Assembly: GCF_004519545.1 (NCBI RefSeq) | Contig: NZ_SDKM01000002.1 | Coordinates: 124,001-188,000, forward strand | Length of the DNA stretch: 64,000 bases | Reading direction: 5' to 3' | Source of the DNA: Nocardioides guangzhouensis | Lineage (GTDB): Bacteria; Actinomycetota; Actinomycetes; Propionibacteriales; Nocardioidaceae | In this document: piece after piece, positions 21,995-31,088 of the stretch | How the letters are laid out: each line of letters starts with the position of its first letter | Position numbering within the stretch: the first letter of the stretch is position 1 | Position numbers and translations under genes: made by a program | Notes under the pieces: model-generated | Seen by the model: only the letters and a program-made list of their open reading frames with translations | Told to the model about the DNA's origin: nothing | The model's database searches: none

Positions 21995-23562
21995 TCGCCG
22001 CCACGATCCCCACGGACGCGCTCCGCGAGGTGGCCGAGAACAACGGCGTCTGCACCCGACCGGTGGTTCACCAGGTGACGGACACGGTCACGAACCAGGT
22101 AAGCATCGTGGCCACCCGCTGCGGCGCCACCCTCGAGTCCAAGTGTGTGCCCTGCGCTCGGCGGAACCGGAAGCTGCGCATGCAGCAGTGCCGGGAGGGG
22201 TGGCACCTCGAGGAGGAGCCGGCATGCGAGACGGACCCGTCGGGGGAAGCTGACGCAGAGGAGGCCGAGGACACCGGGGTTCCGGACCGTCGGGGTCGGT
22301 CCACGCGCCGCCGTCAGGACGCGCCCGACCTCCCTAGGCTTCCTGTCGAGGACCGCACCGTCGGCACCGCCTTCACCACGCCATCGGGTAGGACCTACCG
22401 GCCGTCGATGTTCGTGACATTCACGTTGCCCTCCTACGGCCGGGTGCGGACCGACGGCTCGCCGGTTGACCCGCGTTCGTACGACTACAGGCGCGCCGCC
22501 CTGGATGCCCTGCATTTCCCGAAGCTGGTGGACCGCGTCTGGCAGAATCTGCGCCGCGCGACCGGCTACAAGGTCCAGTACTTCGCGTCCGTGGAGGCCC
22601 AGCGCCGGCTCGCACCCCACCTCCACGCGGCGATCCGGGGAGCAATCCCGCGCCAGCTCTTCCGGCAGGTCGCCCGTGCCACGTACCACCAGGTGTGGTG
22701 GCCGGCCCACGATGAGCCGCTGTTCACCGACGCATTCCCGGAGTGGGTCGAGGAGGTCGGGTACGTCGACCCGGCCTCACGCGAGCCACTGCCGACGTGG
22801 GACGAGGCGCTCGACGACATCGACGAGGACCAGGAGGCCGAGCCGGCCCACGTCATCCGCTTCGGCCGAGAGCTGGACATCCAGGGGATCATCGCGACCG
22901 AGGGCGACGCCGACCGCCGCGTGGCCTACCTGACGAAGTACCTCGCCAAGAGCTTCGGCGCCTCGTTCGGTGCGTCGGAGGAGCTGAACCGGCGACAGCG
23001 TGCCCACCAGAGGCGGCTCCACGACGAGGTCCGCTTCCTGCCGTGCGCGCCTCGCTGCTGGAACTGGCTCCGTTTCGGGATCCAGCCCCAGCACGCTGGT
23101 CCCGGGATGTCGCCCGGTGCCTGTCCGGCGAAGTGCCACGACGAGGAGCACCTGGGCTGCGGCGGCCGTCGGGTCCTGGTATCCCGCAGGTGGTCGGGCA
23201 AGACACTGGACCGGCATCGGGCCGATCGTGCCGAGGTGGTGCGCCAGACCTTGCTGGCTGCCGGCGTCGAGGTCCCGGACTCGCAGCGGCTGGCCGCGGA
23301 CGTTCTTCGTTCGGACGGGCGCCCGCGCTACGCCTGGGAGTTCTTCGACCCGCGCCAGTCCCCGACTCCGCTGTATCGCCAGGTCCTGGCACGGTCGCTC
23401 GCGGAGCACCTGCGCTGGAAGGCCGAGTACGAGGCCGCCAAGGCGCGCGCCAGCCCGGCGAACGCCCCTCCCCGTCCTCCCGACAGCCAGCCCACCTCGT
23501 TCGGGGTTGCGCCTGTCAGGGGTGAGCGAAGCGAATCACGAAGTGACACGAAGTGCCCTTGA
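21991..23562 (+). CDS. Replication initiator, RepSA-like (rolling-circle type)
   Basis: A 523-residue initiator. Zinc-binding cysteines near the N-terminus (CGATLESKCVPC) precede the nuclease motifs: motif 1 FVTFTLPSYG at about 141-150, the metal-binding HLH in APHLHAAIRG (H210, H212), and the Tyr motif VAYLTKYLAKS (Y315 or Y319). More Cys/His pairs follow (CAPRCW, CPAKCH). This is the layout of RepSA from pSAM2 and relatives, which nick the element's origin and start rolling-circle replication after excision. The start overlaps the WhiB-like stop. The C-terminal 40 residues look disordered. Confidence 0.83.
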   Translation: MIAATIPTDALREVAENNGVCTRPVVHQVTDTVTNQVSIVATRCGATLESKCVPCARRNRKLRMQQCREGWHLEEEPACETDPSGEADAEEAEDTGVPDRRGRSTRRRQDAPDLPRLPVEDRTVGTAFTTPSGRTYRPSMFVTFTLPSYGRVRTDGSPVDPRSYDYRRAALDALHFPKLVDRVWQNLRRATGYKVQYFASVEAQRRLAPHLHAAIRGAIPRQLFRQVARATYHQVWWPAHDEPLFTDAFPEWVEEVGYVDPASREPLPTWDEALDDIDEDQEAEPAHVIRFGRELDIQGIIATEGDADRRVAYLTKYLAKSFGASFGASEELNRRQRAHQRRLHDEVRFLPCAPRCWNWLRFGIQPQHAGPGMSPGACPAKCHDEEHLGCGGRRVLVSRRWSGKTLDRHRADRAEVVRQTLLAAGVEVPDSQRLAADVLRSDGRPRYAWEFFDPRQSPTPLYRQVLARSLAEHLRWKAEYEAAKARASPANAPPRPPDSQPTSFGVAPVRGERSESRSDTKCP

Positions 23563-23608
23563 CGGGCACAACGCCGAACGAACCATCGACCGTCGGGAGG
23601 ACGGGACC

Positions 23609-23890
23609 ATGGAACAGCAACAGCTCTTCAGCCTCAGGGCAGCCGACGAAGCGTTGGACGGCACGGTCGAGGTTCGGCCGAACCTCTGGCTGATGACCTC
23701 CGAGGACATCCCACCGCTGCTCTTCACCGTCGACGAGACAGCCCGGTTGCTCAGCATCGCCCGGCACCGGGTGTTCGACCTGATCCGGGAGGGCCGCCTC
23801 CGTTCGGTCAAGGTCGGGGCATCGCGCCGCGTCTCAGCCAAGGCCTTGTTCGACTTCGTGGCCACGCTCGAGGTCGAGGAAACGGGATGA
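23609..23890 (+). CDS. Excisionase, HTH (MerR-like)
   Basis: A 93-residue protein. Residues about 38-85 are a winged HTH of the excisionase type: LFTVDETARLLSIARHRVFD, then EGRLRSVKVGASRRVSAKAL. GGGAGG at 23595-23600 is a good ribosome site for the ATG at 23609. Its stop overlaps the integrase start (ATGA), the usual Xis-Int pairing. It should bind the attachment sites and steer the integrase toward excision. Confidence 0.85.
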   Translation: MEQQQLFSLRAADEALDGTVEVRPNLWLMTSEDIPPLLFTVDETARLLSIARHRVFDLIREGRLRSVKVGASRRVSAKALFDFVATLEVEETG

Positions 23891-25047
23891 GCGCCCAGCG
23901 GCGAAACCGGCCCCGCGGCGCAGGGACGGCCTACAAGCGGGCCGACGGGCGCTGGGCAGCCCAGATCTTCGTGACCGAGTCGGGGACGAACCGACGGGTC
24001 CGCAAGACAATCTACGCCAAGACGCGCAAGGAGCTGGAGGAGAAGCGGACCGAGCTGATCAGCGCGGAAGCCCGCCGCGAGCCGATCCCGCCCTCGAAAC
24101 TCACCGTCGCCGCATACCTGGAGGAGTGGTTGGAGCACCTGGCCAAGCCTCGGGTCCGGCCAACAACCTTTGTCGCCTACCGGAACTACGTCGAGAAGTA
24201 CCTGGTCCCCGGGCTCGGCTCCAAGCCCGTCGGACGCCTGTCGGCGCGTGAGGTGCGGCTGTACCTCGATGACCTACGCAGGTCTGGGACTGGCGCGCGG
24301 ACGATCCAGTACCTCCACGCGACGCTGCGGGCGGCCCTGGAGGACGCAGTCCGTGAGGAGCTCATTCCGAAGAACGTCGCGAAGCTGGTCCGCGTGGCGC
24401 GGCCCGAGCGCACGGAGCGACAGCCGCTCTCCGTCGAGGACGTCAGGACCCTCCTCACTAAGCACGACGGTCACGAGATCCAGCCCATGCTGGCTGTCTT
24501 CGCGCTGTTGGGGATGCGTCGGAGCGAGGTCCTCGGGCTCAAGTGGGAGGACGTAGACCTCGCCGCCGGCTCCCTGAAGGTCCGGCGAGGGCTTCAGCGG
24601 GTCAACGGACAGCTCGTCGATATGCAGACGAAGACAGAGCGCTCGCGCCGGACGGTGCCGTTGCCCGCCTATGTCCTCGAGCTGCTGAGACTGCAGGCCG
24701 ACCAACAGGCGAAGTGGCGAGTCGAGGCGGAGGGCGCCTTCACGGAGACGGACTACGTCTTCACCACGCACGTGGGAACGCCCATCGATCCTCGCAACTG
24801 CACCCGGGTCGTGCAGAACGCGTGCAAGCGGGCCGGCGTCCGCGTGGTTCGGCTGCACGACTTCCGTCACGGGTGCGTCTCGGTGCTTTTGGATCTCGGC
24901 GTGCCTCCACGGACAGCGATGGAGATCGTCGGCCACACGACCATTGAGATGACGATGAACGTCTACGGCCACGTCAGCATCGATTCGATGCGGTCCGCGA
25001 TGGACCAGCTCGGAGACCTGTTTCAAGGACGAGGTGAGTGCAAGTGA
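23887..25047 (+). CDS. Tyrosine site-specific integrase
   Basis: A 386-residue tyrosine recombinase. An N-terminal arm-binding part (AYKRADGRWAAQIFV) and a SAM-like core-binding domain (TVAAYLEEWLEH) precede the catalytic domain. Catalytic residues are visible: Arg in GMRRSEVLGL (211/212), Lys249 in TKTERSRR, H324 and R327 in LHDFRHG, H350 in IVGHTT, and Y360 in NVYGH. All are present, so it should be active. It lies 109 bases from the 3' end of tRNA-Arg(ACG), the likely target. Expressed from the same run of overlapping genes as rep and xis. Confidence 0.92.
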   Translation: MSAQRRNRPRGAGTAYKRADGRWAAQIFVTESGTNRRVRKTIYAKTRKELEEKRTELISAEARREPIPPSKLTVAAYLEEWLEHLAKPRVRPTTFVAYRNYVEKYLVPGLGSKPVGRLSAREVRLYLDDLRRSGTGARTIQYLHATLRAALEDAVREELIPKNVAKLVRVARPERTERQPLSVEDVRTLLTKHDGHEIQPMLAVFALLGMRRSEVLGLKWEDVDLAAGSLKVRRGLQRVNGQLVDMQTKTERSRRTVPLPAYVLELLRLQADQQAKWRVEAEGAFTETDYVFTTHVGTPIDPRNCTRVVQNACKRAGVRVVRLHDFRHGCVSVLLDLGVPPRTAMEIVGHTTIEMTMNVYGHVSIDSMRSAMDQLGDLFQGRGECK

Positions 25048-25118
25048 CGTCGAAAAGTGACGTCAGTCGGCGTCTGAACGTTCGGGCACTTGAGAGCCAG
25101 GTCCTTGATGAAATGCGA

Positions 25119-25151
25119 AACCGCAGGTCAGCGGGTGTGCTGCCTGCGGTT
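25119..25151 (-). terminator. Inverted repeat after tRNA-Arg and integrase
   Basis: AACCGCAGG (25119-25127) pairs with CCTGCGGTT (25143-25151) across a 15-base loop. It lies between the integrase stop and the tRNA 3' end, so it could end transcription from either side or be an arm site for the integrase. Confidence 0.42.
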
Positions 25152-25156
25152 CCGGT

Positions 25157-25232
25157 TGGCGCGCCCGTAGGGATTCGAACCCCAAACCTTCTGATCCGTA
25201 GTCAGATGCTCTATCCGTTGAGCTACGGGCGC
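25157..25232 (-). tRNA. tRNA-Arg(ACG)
   Basis: A 76-base cloverleaf. Acceptor GCGCCCG pairs with CGGGCGC. The anticodon stem TCTGA/TCAGA encloses loop CTACGGA, giving anticodon ACG. The T-arm contains GGTTCGAATCC, and the 3' CCA is encoded. The integrase gene lies just beyond the 3' end, so this tRNA is the presumed attachment site, with its 3' end supplied by the integrated element. Confidence 0.93.
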
Positions 25233-25503
25233 CCGTCGCGAACGGCTCGGCCGTTCAGGACCCGACGAGGATAGCCGACCCGGTCGGGATAGCCGAAATC
25301 GCAGGGGTGTGGCCGGGGTCACGTCCTGTTGATCGATCCAATATGCCCGCACCTCATGACGGGATTAACCTCCCAGCACCAAACATCGTCACGCAACGAC
25401 GCTCGGCGATCACAACAACTCCACGACACATCCGCCGACACGCTCGGCGGCCGCCGGTCGTCCAACGGGGGATCGGCGCGAATGCGCGAGAGGGAAACCT
25501 GGC
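25233..25503. other. Intergenic region upstream of pckG
   Basis: 271 bases that should hold the promoters of the divergent tRNA-Arg and pckG genes. GGATAGCCGA occurs twice (about 25269 and 25287). GAGAGGGAA lies a few bases before the pckG ATG. No gene is seen. Confidence 0.4.
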
Positions 25504-27312
25504 ATGACCGCAACGACACAGGCGCCCACCACCCATGAGGGCATCCTGAGCTGGGTCAACGAGATCGCCGAGATGACCCGGCCCGACCACATCCACTGGT
25601 GCACCGGCTCCGACGAGGAGTGGGACCACCTCACCCGCTCGCTCGAGGCGACCGGCACCTTCACCCGGCTGAACCCGGCCATCAAGCCGAACTCGTTCTA
25701 CGCAGCCTCCGACCCCACCGACGTGGCACGCGTCGAGGGCCGGACCTTCATCTGCTCGGTCGACGAGAAGGACTGCGGGCCCACCAACAACTGGATGGAC
25801 CCGAACGAGATGAAGGCCATCATGCGCGACCTGTACGACGGGTGCATGCGCGGCCGCACGATGTACGTCATCCCGTTCGTGATGGGCCACGTCGAGGCCG
25901 AGAACCCGATGTTCGGCGTCGAGATCACCGACTCGGCGTACGTCACCGTCTCGATGCGCGTGATGGCCCGCATGGGCACCGAGGTCCTCCGCAAGATGGA
26001 GGAGACCAACGCGAAGTTCGTGCCCGCCCTCCACTCGGTGGGCATGCCGCTCGAGCCCGGTCAGGCGGACGTGGCCTGGCCGTGCAACGACACCAAGTAC
26101 ATCGTCCAGTTCCCCGAGGAGCGGATGATCTGGTCCTACGGCAGCGGGTACGGCGGCAACGCGCTGCTCGGCAAGAAGTGCTACGCCCTGCGCATCGCCA
26201 GCGTGATGGCACGCGACGAGGGCTGGCTGGCCGAGCACATGCTGATCCTCAAGCTCACCAGCCCGCAGAACGTCGTGAAGTACATCGCGGCCGCGTTCCC
26301 CAGCGCCTGCGGCAAGACCAACCTGGCCATGCTGGCCCCGACCATCCCCGGCTGGAAGGTCGAGACCCTCGGCGACGACATCGCCTGGATGCGGGTCGGC
26401 GAGGACGGCCGGCTGTGGGCGGTCAACCCGGAGTACGGCTTCTTCGGCGTCGCGCCCGGCACCAACGAGCACACCAACCCCAACGCGATGAAGACCATCA
26501 ACAAGGGCAACTCGGTCTTCACCAACGTCGCGCTGACGCCCGACGGCGACATCTGGTGGGAGGGCCTGGAGAACACCCCGGAGCACGCCCGCTCGTGGAA
26601 GGGCGAGGACTGGACCCCGGACTCCGACCAGCTCTCCAGCCACCCGAACAGCCGCTACTGCACGCCGATCAAGCAGTGCGACATCCTCGCGCCGGAGTAC
26701 GACGACCCGCGCGGCGTCCCGATCGACGCGATCCTGTTCGGCGGTCGCCGCAAGACCACGATCCCGCTGGTCTTCGAGGCCCGCGACTGGACCCACGGCA
26801 CGTTCCTCGGCGCGACGCTCTCCTCGGAGACCACCGCCGCCGCGGTCGGTGCGGTCGGTGTGGTGCGCCGCGACCCGATGGCGATGCTGCCGTTCATCGG
26901 CTACAACGCCGGCCACTACTTCAACCACTGGATCACGGTCGGCAAGGAGAACGACGCCGCCAAGCTGCCGCGGATCTTCTACGTGAACTGGTTCCGCCGC
27001 GACGACGAGGGCGGCTTCCTCTGGCCCGGCTTCGGTGAGAACAGCCGGGTGCTGAAGTGGATCGTCGAGCGCATCGACGGCCAGACGTCCGCGGTGGAGA
27101 CCCCGATCGGCCACGTGCCGGCTCCGGGCACCCTCGACGTCGAGGGCCTCGACATGGCCCCGGAGGCGGTCGAGGCCGCGCTGGCCGTGGACGTCGAGGA
27201 GTGGAAGGCCGAGGTCCCGCAGATCCAGGAGTGGTTCGAGAAGTTCGGCGACGACCTCCCGGCCGTGCTGTGGACCGAGCTCGACGGCCTCAAGGCGCGC
27301 CTCGGCGCCTGA
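25504..27312 (+). CDS. pckG: Phosphoenolpyruvate carboxykinase (GTP)
   Basis: A 602-residue GTP-dependent PEP carboxykinase, the gluconeogenic enzyme that turns oxaloacetate into PEP. Visible marks: the early RTFICS...DCGPTNNW region, a [18 protein letters not shown] block, the P-loop [13 protein letters not shown] at about residues 266-278 with the family's Cys and Lys, GDDIAWM just after it, and [20 protein letters not shown] near 430. Length is standard. A strong hairpin terminator follows, so it is a single-gene unit. It marks the start of ordinary chromosome to the right of the tRNA. Confidence 0.97.
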   Translation: MTATTQAPTTHEGILSWVNEIAEMTRPDHIHWCTGSDEEWDHLTRSLEATGTFTRLNPAIKPNSFYAASDPTDVARVEGRTFICSVDEKDCGPTNNWMDPNEMKAIMRDLYDGCMRGRTMYVIPFVMGHVEAENPMFGVEITDSAYVTVSMRVMARMGTEVLRKMEETNAKFVPALHSVGMPLEPGQADVAWPCNDTKYIVQFPEERMIWSYGSGYGGNALLGKKCYALRIASVMARDEGWLAEHMLILKLTSPQNVVKYIAAAFPSACGKTNLAMLAPTIPGWKVETLGDDIAWMRVGEDGRLWAVNPEYGFFGVAPGTNEHTNPNAMKTINKGNSVFTNVALTPDGDIWWEGLENTPEHARSWKGEDWTPDSDQLSSHPNSRYCTPIKQCDILAPEYDDPRGVPIDAILFGGRRKTTIPLVFEARDWTHGTFLGATLSSETTAAAVGAVGVVRRDPMAMLPFIGYNAGHYFNHWITVGKENDAAKLPRIFYVNWFRRDDEGGFLWPGFGENSRVLKWIVERIDGQTSAVETPIGHVPAPGTLDVEGLDMAPEAVEAALAVDVEEWKAEVPQIQEWFEKFGDDLPAVLWTELDGLKARLGA

Positions 27313-27331
27313 TCCCTCACCGTCTCCACCA

Positions 27332-27363
27332 GGGGCCCGTCCGGAGAGATCCGGACGGGCCCC
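27332..27363 (+). terminator. Hairpin terminator of pckG
   Basis: A perfect 13-base stem, GGGGCCCGTCCGG with CCGGACGGGCCCC, and a six-base loop, 19 bases after the pckG stop. No long T run follows, as is common in actinobacteria. Confidence 0.8.
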
Positions 27364-27430
27364 TGTGCTGTCTCTGGCATGATTTCCGCGTCCGGCAGTG
27401 GGCGCGCTCGGAGGGTCAGGTGACACACAG

Positions 27431-28420
27431 GTGACACAGGAGTACGGCGCGGACCGGCGCAAGCTGTTCGAGACCGACGGCAGTCGCCTGTTCGAGGACA
27501 TCGCCGCGCGCGGCGGCGTACCCCAGGACGACCCGTTGGTCGGCGAGAGCCCCGAGGCGCTCGACCTGCTGCTCGACCTGGGCCTGCTGCGCCACGAGGG
27601 GCACCGCTACCTCGCGGTCGACCCGCACTCCGTGCAGGACAGCGTGGTGGCGCCCCTGGGCCAGCAAGGCGCGCAGCTGATCACCGAGTCCAGCCACTGG
27701 GCCAACGCGTTCAACACCCTCGGCCAGGCCTACCGCCGCTCGCCGTCGACCCACGGCGGCCCGGTGACCGAGCTGCGGGGCGACCAGATCGACCGGTTCC
27801 TGCAGGACATCGTGACCGGTGCCCAGACCGAGCTGCTGACCGCGCAGCCGCGAGCCGGGCACACGGCTGCCGCGCTGCGTGAGGCTGCAGCGCGCGACAT
27901 CGCCGCGCTGCAGCGCGGGCTGTCGATGCGCACGATCTACCAGCACGCCGCGCGCCGTCAGACTGCCACCCGCGAGTACGTCCGCCGGGTCACCGCGGAA
28001 GGCGCCGAGGTGCGCACCCTCGACGAGTTCTTCAACCGGATGATCGTGGTCGACCGCGAGGTCGCGATCATCCCGTCGGGGGACGACCTCAACACCGCGC
28101 TGGCGATCCGCGACGCCGGCCTGGTGGCCTACCTCGTCGACATCTTCGAACGCTTCTGGGACCGCGGGCGCCCGTTCACCAACCGCGAGACCAGCACCCT
28201 CAACAGCATCGCGCAGGAGCAGCGGGCGATGGCGATCCGCATGCTGATCGAGGGGCACGCGGACGCCACCTGCGCGAAGCGGCTCGGCGTCAGCCCGCGG
28301 ACGTACGCCGGCTACGTGGCCGACCTCAAGGTCGAGTTCGAGGCGCAGACCCGGTTCCAGCTGGGCTACCGGATGGGGCTGGCCGAGGCGCGGCCCCGTC
28401 GGGGTCGCAAGGACGCCTGA
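27431..28420 (+). CDS. LuxR-type HTH regulator with TrmB/PLD-like domain
   Basis: A 329-residue regulator. Residues about 1-60 look like a short winged helix. The middle (TGAQTELLTAQP ... LSMRTIYQHAARR ... LDEFFNRMIVVDREVAIIPS) resembles the PLD-like sensor domain of TrmB-type regulators. The last 65 residues are a LuxR-type HTH (ATCAKRLGVSPRTYAGYVAD). The GTG at 27431 is used; a GTG at 27398 is in frame, and GGAGGG at 27410-27415 is a little far for 27431. Such proteins occur widely in actinobacteria with unknown ligands. A clear terminator follows. Confidence 0.72.
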   Translation: MTQEYGADRRKLFETDGSRLFEDIAARGGVPQDDPLVGESPEALDLLLDLGLLRHEGHRYLAVDPHSVQDSVVAPLGQQGAQLITESSHWANAFNTLGQAYRRSPSTHGGPVTELRGDQIDRFLQDIVTGAQTELLTAQPRAGHTAAALREAAARDIAALQRGLSMRTIYQHAARRQTATREYVRRVTAEGAEVRTLDEFFNRMIVVDREVAIIPSGDDLNTALAIRDAGLVAYLVDIFERFWDRGRPFTNRETSTLNSIAQEQRAMAIRMLIEGHADATCAKRLGVSPRTYAGYVADLKVEFEAQTRFQLGYRMGLAEARPRRGRKDA

Positions 28421-28442
28421 TCCGGATTCCGGACAAATGACA

Positions 28443-28470
28443 GCGAGGGCAGCGCCTTCGCTGCCCTCGC
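28443..28470 (+). terminator. Hairpin terminator of the LuxR-type gene
   Basis: GCGAGGGCAGCG (28443-28454) pairs perfectly with CGCTGCCCTCGC (28459-28470) around the loop CCTT, 22 bases after the stop. Confidence 0.82.
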
Positions 28471-28587
28471 GCTGAGACGGGCCGGGGGGATTGGCTCAGG
28501 GACCAGACATGCGGGGGGGTTGAGTTGGTCCTCGTCTCAGGTCTGTGGTTGTCGATCCTCCGTGGTCGGCCCTCCGAGAGGTGAGTC

Positions 28588-28734
28588 TCAGTTGCTGGCG
28601 GTCACGACCGGGATGGCGATACGGCCCCAGCTCGTGTCCGCCTGGGCGGAGACCGGGGCGGCGATGCTGACTGCGCCCCAGGTCAGGCCGGCCGCAAGAG
28701 TTGCCGCCACGAACCTGGTGATCAGCTTGCCCAT
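28588..28734 (-). CDS. Tiny secreted peptide
   Basis: A 48-residue product whose first 32 residues form a classic signal peptide: MGKLITRF, a hydrophobic core (VAATLAAGLTWGAVSIAAP), then VSAQA as cleavage site. The mature part would be only about 16 residues, DTSWGRIAIPVVTASN. GGAG lies eight bases before the ATG at 28734. No similar peptide was recognised. It could be a surface or signalling peptide; there is no modifying-enzyme gene nearby to suggest a RiPP. Confidence 0.55.
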   Translation of the reverse strand: MGKLITRFVAATLAAGLTWGAVSIAAPVSAQADTSWGRIAIPVVTASN

Positions 28735-28879
28735 AGTCAGACTCCACTCTTGTTTTCGGGGGATCCAGACGACCTCATGGTCGCTGTGCACCCAGTGTGC
28801 GGGATGGCTCCGCGCACACACCACGGAAAATGGCTGCACAAATTCGCGTTGCACAAACTTGCAAAAGTTGCCCGTGGCG

Positions 28880-28912
28880 GCAGCACCCCGCCGGGGTCCG
28901 GCGGGGTGCTGC
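28880..28912 (-). terminator. Terminator of tRNA-Ser(GCT)
   Basis: A perfect 15-base stem (GCAGCACCCCGCCGG with CCGGCGGGGTGCTGC) and a three-base loop, eight bases beyond the encoded CCA of the tRNA. Confidence 0.85.
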
Positions 28913-28919
28913 GACGCGC

Positions 28920-29013
28920 TGGCGGAGGCGGAGGGATTTGAACCCTCGATGGGGTTGTAGCCCCAAACCCGCTTAGCAGGCGGGCGCCATAGACCGGACT
29001 AGGCGACGCCTCC
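28920..29013 (-). tRNA. tRNA-Ser(GCT)
   Basis: A class II tRNA with a long variable arm. The acceptor GGAGGCG pairs with CGCCTCC. The anticodon loop CTGCTAA lies between CCCGC and GCGGG, giving anticodon GCT. The T-arm GGGTTCAAATCCC is present and CCA is encoded. Confidence 0.93.
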
Positions 29014-29067
29014 ATGCTGCGCGCGGAACAGGGTACCCGCCCGCGCGCCCGCGGGGTCAATCGGGGC

Positions 29068-29514
29068 TCACCGCGCGCGGCGACCGTGCCGGTCGAGGTG
29101 GGCCCGGACCTGCCGCACGAAGTCGTCGCGGTCTCCGACGAGGACGTCCACCGGGATGGTCGTGGAGCCTCCGTCGCGGAGGCGGAACACGACGCACGGG
29201 GCGCCCGCGACGACGGTGGTGACCGCGTCCTCGACGTCGGTCCAGCGGGCCCTGGTCACCCCGGCGCCGCGCACGAACCGGACGTGGTAGCCGTCCTCGT
29301 CCAGCCGCACGACGTACGTCGACCGGGTCAGGAACCAGCCGGTGGCGAAGACTCCGGCCACGCAGGCCACCACGACGACCGAGAGGAACACCGGTGGCAC
29401 GGCGAACAGCACCACCACGGCCGTCGCCGCGAAGACCACGGCTCCCCAGAGCACCAGGGACACCCCCAGCAAGCGGGCGGCCAGAGCAGGAGAGAGTCGA
29501 TAGTCGGACGTCAC
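29068..29514 (-). CDS. PH-domain membrane protein
   Basis: A 148-residue protein with two transmembrane helices at about residues 13-60 and a bacterial PH-like domain after them (STYVVRLDEDGYHVRFVRGA, WTDVEDAVTTVV, CVVFRLRDGGSTTIPVD). This layout is common in actinobacteria, with no settled function. The domain faces the cytoplasm by the usual reading. It stands alone between the tRNA-Ser gene and the next gene. Confidence 0.7.
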   Translation of the reverse strand: MTSDYRLSPALAARLLGVSLVLWGAVVFAATAVVVLFAVPPVFLSVVVVACVAGVFATGWFLTRSTYVVRLDEDGYHVRFVRGAGVTRARWTDVEDAVTTVVAGAPCVVFRLRDGGSTTIPVDVLVGDRDDFVRQVRAHLDRHGRRAR

Positions 29515-29616
29515 GGCCCCATTCTCCCAAGTGGCCCGAACGGGCCAGCCCTACCCCTTGTCACGATGGGTGACGGCGGTCACACTCGATATTCCCCGGA
29601 GCATCGGAGGCCCCCC

Positions 29617-29988
29617 ATGACCGAACTCCAGATGGCACTGCACGGGCTCACCCAGGCGATCGACTCACCCAGGGTCGAAGGACGCGCCTTGGGCAACTGG
29701 CGGTGGACGGTGCGGCAACGCATGGCGTCGGTCCGCGAGGGCCTCGCCCGCGAGACCACCGAGAGCTCCGACTCCTGGCTGGCGGCGCGCGAGAGCACCG
29801 TGCTCCGCGACCGCAACGCCCTCATGACCCGCCTGACCGTGCTCGGCCAGGGCGTGCTGGAGGCCCCCGAGATCGAACAGGTCCGGGTGGAGCTCAAGCG
29901 GCTGATCACCGACATCCACCACCACCGGCAGAAGGTCCACGACCTGGCGTACGACGCGGTGGAGCTCGAGCTCGGCGGGTCCGAGTAG
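29617..29988 (+). CDS. Conserved hypothetical helical protein
   Basis: A 123-residue, all-helical, charged protein with no signal or membrane segment. CGGAGG about ten bases before the ATG at 29617 is a good ribosome site. Segments such as LGNWRWTVRQRMASVREGLA and IHHHRQKVHDLAYDAVELEL suggest a coiled bundle. I recognise no family. It is followed closely by tRNA-Ser(TGA). Confidence 0.68.
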   Translation: MTELQMALHGLTQAIDSPRVEGRALGNWRWTVRQRMASVREGLARETTESSDSWLAARESTVLRDRNALMTRLTVLGQGVLEAPEIEQVRVELKRLITDIHHHRQKVHDLAYDAVELELGGSE

Positions 29989-30036
29989 CACGAGGTCCGC
30001 CCGTAGACTGCCCCACGCGCCTCCCCGGAGGCGCTC

Positions 30037-30128
30037 GGAGGGGTGCCGGAGTGGCCGATCGGAACCGCCTTGAAAGCGGTCGCTGGCAGAGATGTCAGCC
30101 GCGGGTTCGAATCCCGCCCCCTCTGCCA
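30037..30128 (+). tRNA. tRNA-Ser(TGA)
   Basis: A class II tRNA. GGAGGGG pairs with CCCCTCT (first pair G-U). The anticodon loop CTTGAAA lies between ACCGC and GCGGT, giving anticodon TGA. There is a long variable arm, the T-arm GCGGGTTCGAATCCCGC, and an encoded CCA. Confidence 0.93.
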
Positions 30129-30154
30129 CCACACGTGGCGGGCAACGAGTCCGC

Positions 30155-31051
30155 TCAGCGGTCCAGGGCCGCGTCGACGACCGACACCACCCGGTCGACG
30201 TGCGTGACCAGGCTGCCCATGAGGCGGTTGCGCCGTGCGAACACCCCGGTCGGCCCGAGGCGGTAGAGCAGCGCTCGCACCAGCAGCTGGTCCCAGTGCG
30301 GACCCGTCGCCCAGTCGTCGAGCAGCGACAGCGGAGCGCCGCGGAAGGTCACCGCGTCGGTCGCGGCGATGGCGAGCGCGGTCGCGGCCGGCCGGAAGTA
30401 CGGCGGCCAGTCGATGACCGCGGGCGGCAGCCGGTCGTGCACGAGCACGTTGGGGAGGAGGTCGCCGTGGACCGCCTGGTCCGGCGCGGGGACCGGCGCA
30501 AGGTGGGCCCGGAGCCGCTCGACGACCGCCAGCGTGGCCGGGTCGGCGTCCGGCTCGGCGTCCTCCCACGCCAACCGGTCGCCGTACGCCCAGGGGTCGT
30601 CGCGGTCGTCCGGGAACGCCGGGCGGGGCAGGTCACGGACCGCGTCGTGGAAGGCGTCGCCGGCCTCGCGCACCCGCTCGACCTCGGCCAGCGGCTCGGT
30701 GTCCCAGCCGGGCAGGAGGACGTGGGCCCCCCAGCCGTCGACGGACCAGCCTGCGGCGCCGGGGGCGTCCGGCGCGACGGGCTCCGGGACCCGGACGTCG
30801 GTGGACCGCCACGCGGCGTACACCTCGCACACCCAGGTGTGCTCGGGCACGCAGCCGACCGGCTTGAGCACGAGCCGCCCGTCGGTCCACACATGACCGC
30901 TCCCGCCGGGCAGTCGCCGCAGGTCCTCGCCGCGGGCTCCGACAGCGCGCACCGCGCGTCGGGTCGGTCCCCGGCGCCGCCACTCCCAGTCGGAGGCGTC
31001 GAGCAATCGGAGCGCCGGCGGGTGGGGACGGTCCGCGGTTGCCCGAGTCAT
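30155..31051 (-). CDS. Aminoglycoside phosphotransferase-like kinase
   Basis: A 298-residue protein of the APH/choline-kinase superfamily. The catalytic loop is QAVHGDLLPNVLV (Asp as base, Asn for metal) and the metal-binding site is PAVIDWPPYF in place of the more usual IDxxD. The N-lobe carries GGSGHVWTDGRLVLKPVG as nucleotide-binding loop and lysine. The substrate is unknown; most chromosomal members of this type are not resistance enzymes. Start at the ATG at 31051. Confidence 0.72.
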   Translation of the reverse strand: MTRATADRPHPPALRLLDASDWEWRRRGPTRRAVRAVGARGEDLRRLPGGSGHVWTDGRLVLKPVGCVPEHTWVCEVYAAWRSTDVRVPEPVAPDAPGAAGWSVDGWGAHVLLPGWDTEPLAEVERVREAGDAFHDAVRDLPRPAFPDDRDDPWAYGDRLAWEDAEPDADPATLAVVERLRAHLAPVPAPDQAVHGDLLPNVLVHDRLPPAVIDWPPYFRPAATALAIAATDAVTFRGAPLSLLDDWATGPHWDQLLVRALLYRLGPTGVFARRNRLMGSLVTHVDRVVSVVDAALDR

Positions 31052-31088
31052 GCCAGCCGACCCTAGCGGCGCCCCTGGCAGGACGGCC

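Noticed and set aside
25354-27501. A 715-codon reverse frame across pckG
   Set aside because: It is antisense to a clear PEP carboxykinase, and its product is rich in Arg, Val, Gly and Asp, as expected from high-GC shadows.
28520-28960. A 146-codon forward frame over the secreted-peptide and tRNA-Ser region
   Set aside because: It runs through the tRNA terminator and into the tRNA gene and is antisense to the signal peptide.
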